A model generated the notes under the pieces. The model did no database searches, was not told where the DNA came from, and saw nothing but the letters and a program-made list of their open reading frames with translations. From Alphaproteobacteria bacterium (GTDB taxonomy: Bacteria; Pseudomonadota; Alphaproteobacteria; VGEJ01): 6,059 bases of DNA. The position numbers were made by a program, and so were the translations under genes. The stretch covers positions 1-6,059 of the forward strand of contig VGEJ01000174.1 in the NCBI GenBank assembly GCA_016869335.1, written 5' to 3'. Shown one piece after another: positions 5,326 to 6,059 of the stretch; positions within the stretch are counted from its first letter, which is position 1; each line of letters begins with the position of its first letter.

Positions 5326-5943
5326 TTAGGTGGAGGGATCGATGCTGGTGTGACCGCGCGGGTCCCATCGGTGCACGCCTGCGCTGTCCAGGCCGAAAAG
5401 GTCCAGCACGCGGCCGACGGTCTGTTCCACCATCTGCCCCAGGCTTTGCGGCCTGGCGTAGAAGGCCGGCACCGGCGGGTAGACGATGGCGCCGGCTCCG
5501 GTGACCTGCGCCATGCTGCGCAGGTGGCCCAGGTGCAGCGGCGTCTCGCGCACCATCAGCACCAGGCGGCGGCGCTCCTTGAGCACCACGTCGGCGGCGC
5601 GCGAGATCAGCGAGCCGGTCACGCCGCTGGCGATCTCCGAGAGCGTACGGATCGAGCATCGCGCGACCACCATGCCCAAGGTGCGGAAGGACCCGCTGGA
5701 GATGCGCGCGCCGATGTCGCTGTTGGTGTAGTTCACGTCGGCCATTTCGCGCACCTGCGCCACCGTCAGGTCCGACTCGTGGAGCAGGGTCAACTGGGCC
5801 GACTTGCTCATGACCAGGTGCGACTCCACCCCCTGGCTGCGCAGCTGCTTGAGCATGTGCACGCCATAGACCACGCCGGAGGCACCGCTGATGCCGACGA
5901 TGATGCGTGGGCGCACCCCGCCCGCAGTTTGTGAGGTATTCAT
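5326..5943 (-). CDS. ubiX: UbiX flavin prenyltransferase
   Basis: UbiX joins a dimethylallyl group to FMN to make prenylated FMN, the cofactor of UbiD decarboxylases; it is a soluble dodecamer-forming flavoprotein. The 205-residue length is normal. Visible motifs are VGISGASG at 16-23 (FMN phosphate loop), the NSDIGARISSGSFRT segment around 74-88, CSIRTLSEIASGVTGSLISRAADV at 96-119, and VRETPLHLGHLRSM (131-144), followed by PPVPAFYARPQSL. One oddity is residue 95: the usual Pro of the APCS motif appears as Arg (ARCS). The ATG at 5943 overlaps the upstream gene's TGA (ATGA), supporting this start by coupling, although no clear ribosome site is seen; a GTG at codon 10 is an alternative. The ubiD fragment follows after seven bases. 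In this setting it more likely serves a catabolic UbiD than ubiquinone synthesis. Confidence 0.93.
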   Translation of the reverse strand: MNTSQTAGGVRPRIIVGISGASGVVYGVHMLKQLRSQGVESHLVMSKSAQLTLLHESDLTVAQVREMADVNYTNSDIGARISSGSFRTLGMVVARCSIRTLSEIASGVTGSLISRAADVVLKERRRLVLMVRETPLHLGHLRSMAQVTGAGAIVYPPVPAFYARPQSLGQMVEQTVGRVLDLFGLDSAGVHRWDPRGHTSIDPST

Positions 5944-6059
5944 GCCGGGGAAATGAAGCGTTCGACGTGTCGCTGACCTTCGATGGGGGGCCCATGCTGC
6001 GGTAAGGCCAAAGCGCCCATCACGGCGTCTTCCTGGTTGGCGCCCAGGTCCGTGAAGGA
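5940..6059 (-). CDS. Unidentified gene, C-terminal 39 residues
   Basis: A frame open from the window edge encodes 39 residues beginning SFTDLGANQEDAVMGALAL and ending VERFISPA, then TGA at 5942-5940. Third codon positions are mostly G or C in the first half, and the stop overlaps the ubiX start as ATGA, the typical arrangement of coupled operon genes. I do not recognise the family from this tail. It is probably the upstream member of the ubiX-ubiD operon. The opposite strand also shows a short open frame here with no family match that I trust. Confidence 0.45.
   Translation of the reverse strand, partial: SFTDLGANQEDAVMGALALPQHGPPIEGQRHVERFISPA

Noticed and set aside
5152..5934. A 260-codon plus-strand frame
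   Set aside because: It is antisense to ubiX and the ubiD start, both clear family matches.
5946..6004. A plus-strand frame containing LTFDGGP, like a polysaccharide deacetylase motif
   Set aside because: The frame stops within about 20 codons, the rest of the family is absent, and the opposite strand has an ATGA-coupled frame that fits the operon better.
1..6059. A mobile element causing the truncations
   Set aside because: No transposase, integrase, terminal inverted repeats or target duplications were seen at any junction.

Overview
The window is GC-rich DNA from a proteobacterium, most likely Betaproteobacteria of the order Burkholderiales. The reasons are a Bug/TctC-type solute-binding protein, a TRAP transporter, a head-to-head lptM/cyaY pair, and UbiX/UbiD, ring-cleavage-like and FAH-like enzymes of the kind these bacteria carry in large numbers. 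It reads as accessory aromatic/organic-acid metabolism plus one housekeeping patch. The assignment rests on gene content read by eye, not on a search.

Layout: (A) 1-~640: a tiny possible C-terminus of a permease (+), then the C-terminal part of a UbiD-family decarboxylase (-). (B) ~643-1189: lptM (-), with an intact 5' end but no 3' end, divergent from cyaY (+), which carries a one-base frameshift; hairpins but no recognisable gene lie in 1190-1368. (C) 1369-~2937: TRAP large permease dctM (-, one frameshift), overlapping the C-terminal half of dctQ (-). (D) ~2938-5098: C-terminal third of a Bug/TctC receptor (+), a VOC/extradiol-dioxygenase-like protein (-), a divergent FAH-family hydrolase (+), a SnoaL/DUF4440-like protein (+) overlapping it, and a sharp palindromic hairpin. 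(E) 5097-6059: N-terminal 73 codons of a UbiD-family decarboxylase (-), complete ubiX (-), and the end of an unidentified gene (-).

Intended biology: UbiX makes the prenylated flavin that UbiD decarboxylases need. The VOC and FAH proteins would suit ring cleavage followed by C-C hydrolysis or hydration of the product. TRAP and Bug proteins import organic acids. Together they suggest aromatic acid uptake and catabolism.

The most striking property of the window is its mosaic structure. At least three genes are cut in mid-domain and abut unrelated genes with no mobile element between them: UbiD against lptM near 635, dctQ against Bug near 2937, and UbiD against a palindrome at 5099. Two further genes carry single-base deletions in G runs. 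A chimeric or error-bearing metagenomic assembly explains this more simply than a new biological system, although real rearrangement cannot be excluded from sequence alone. I found no CRISPR array, tRNA, rRNA, IS element or convincing new defence or biosynthetic system.
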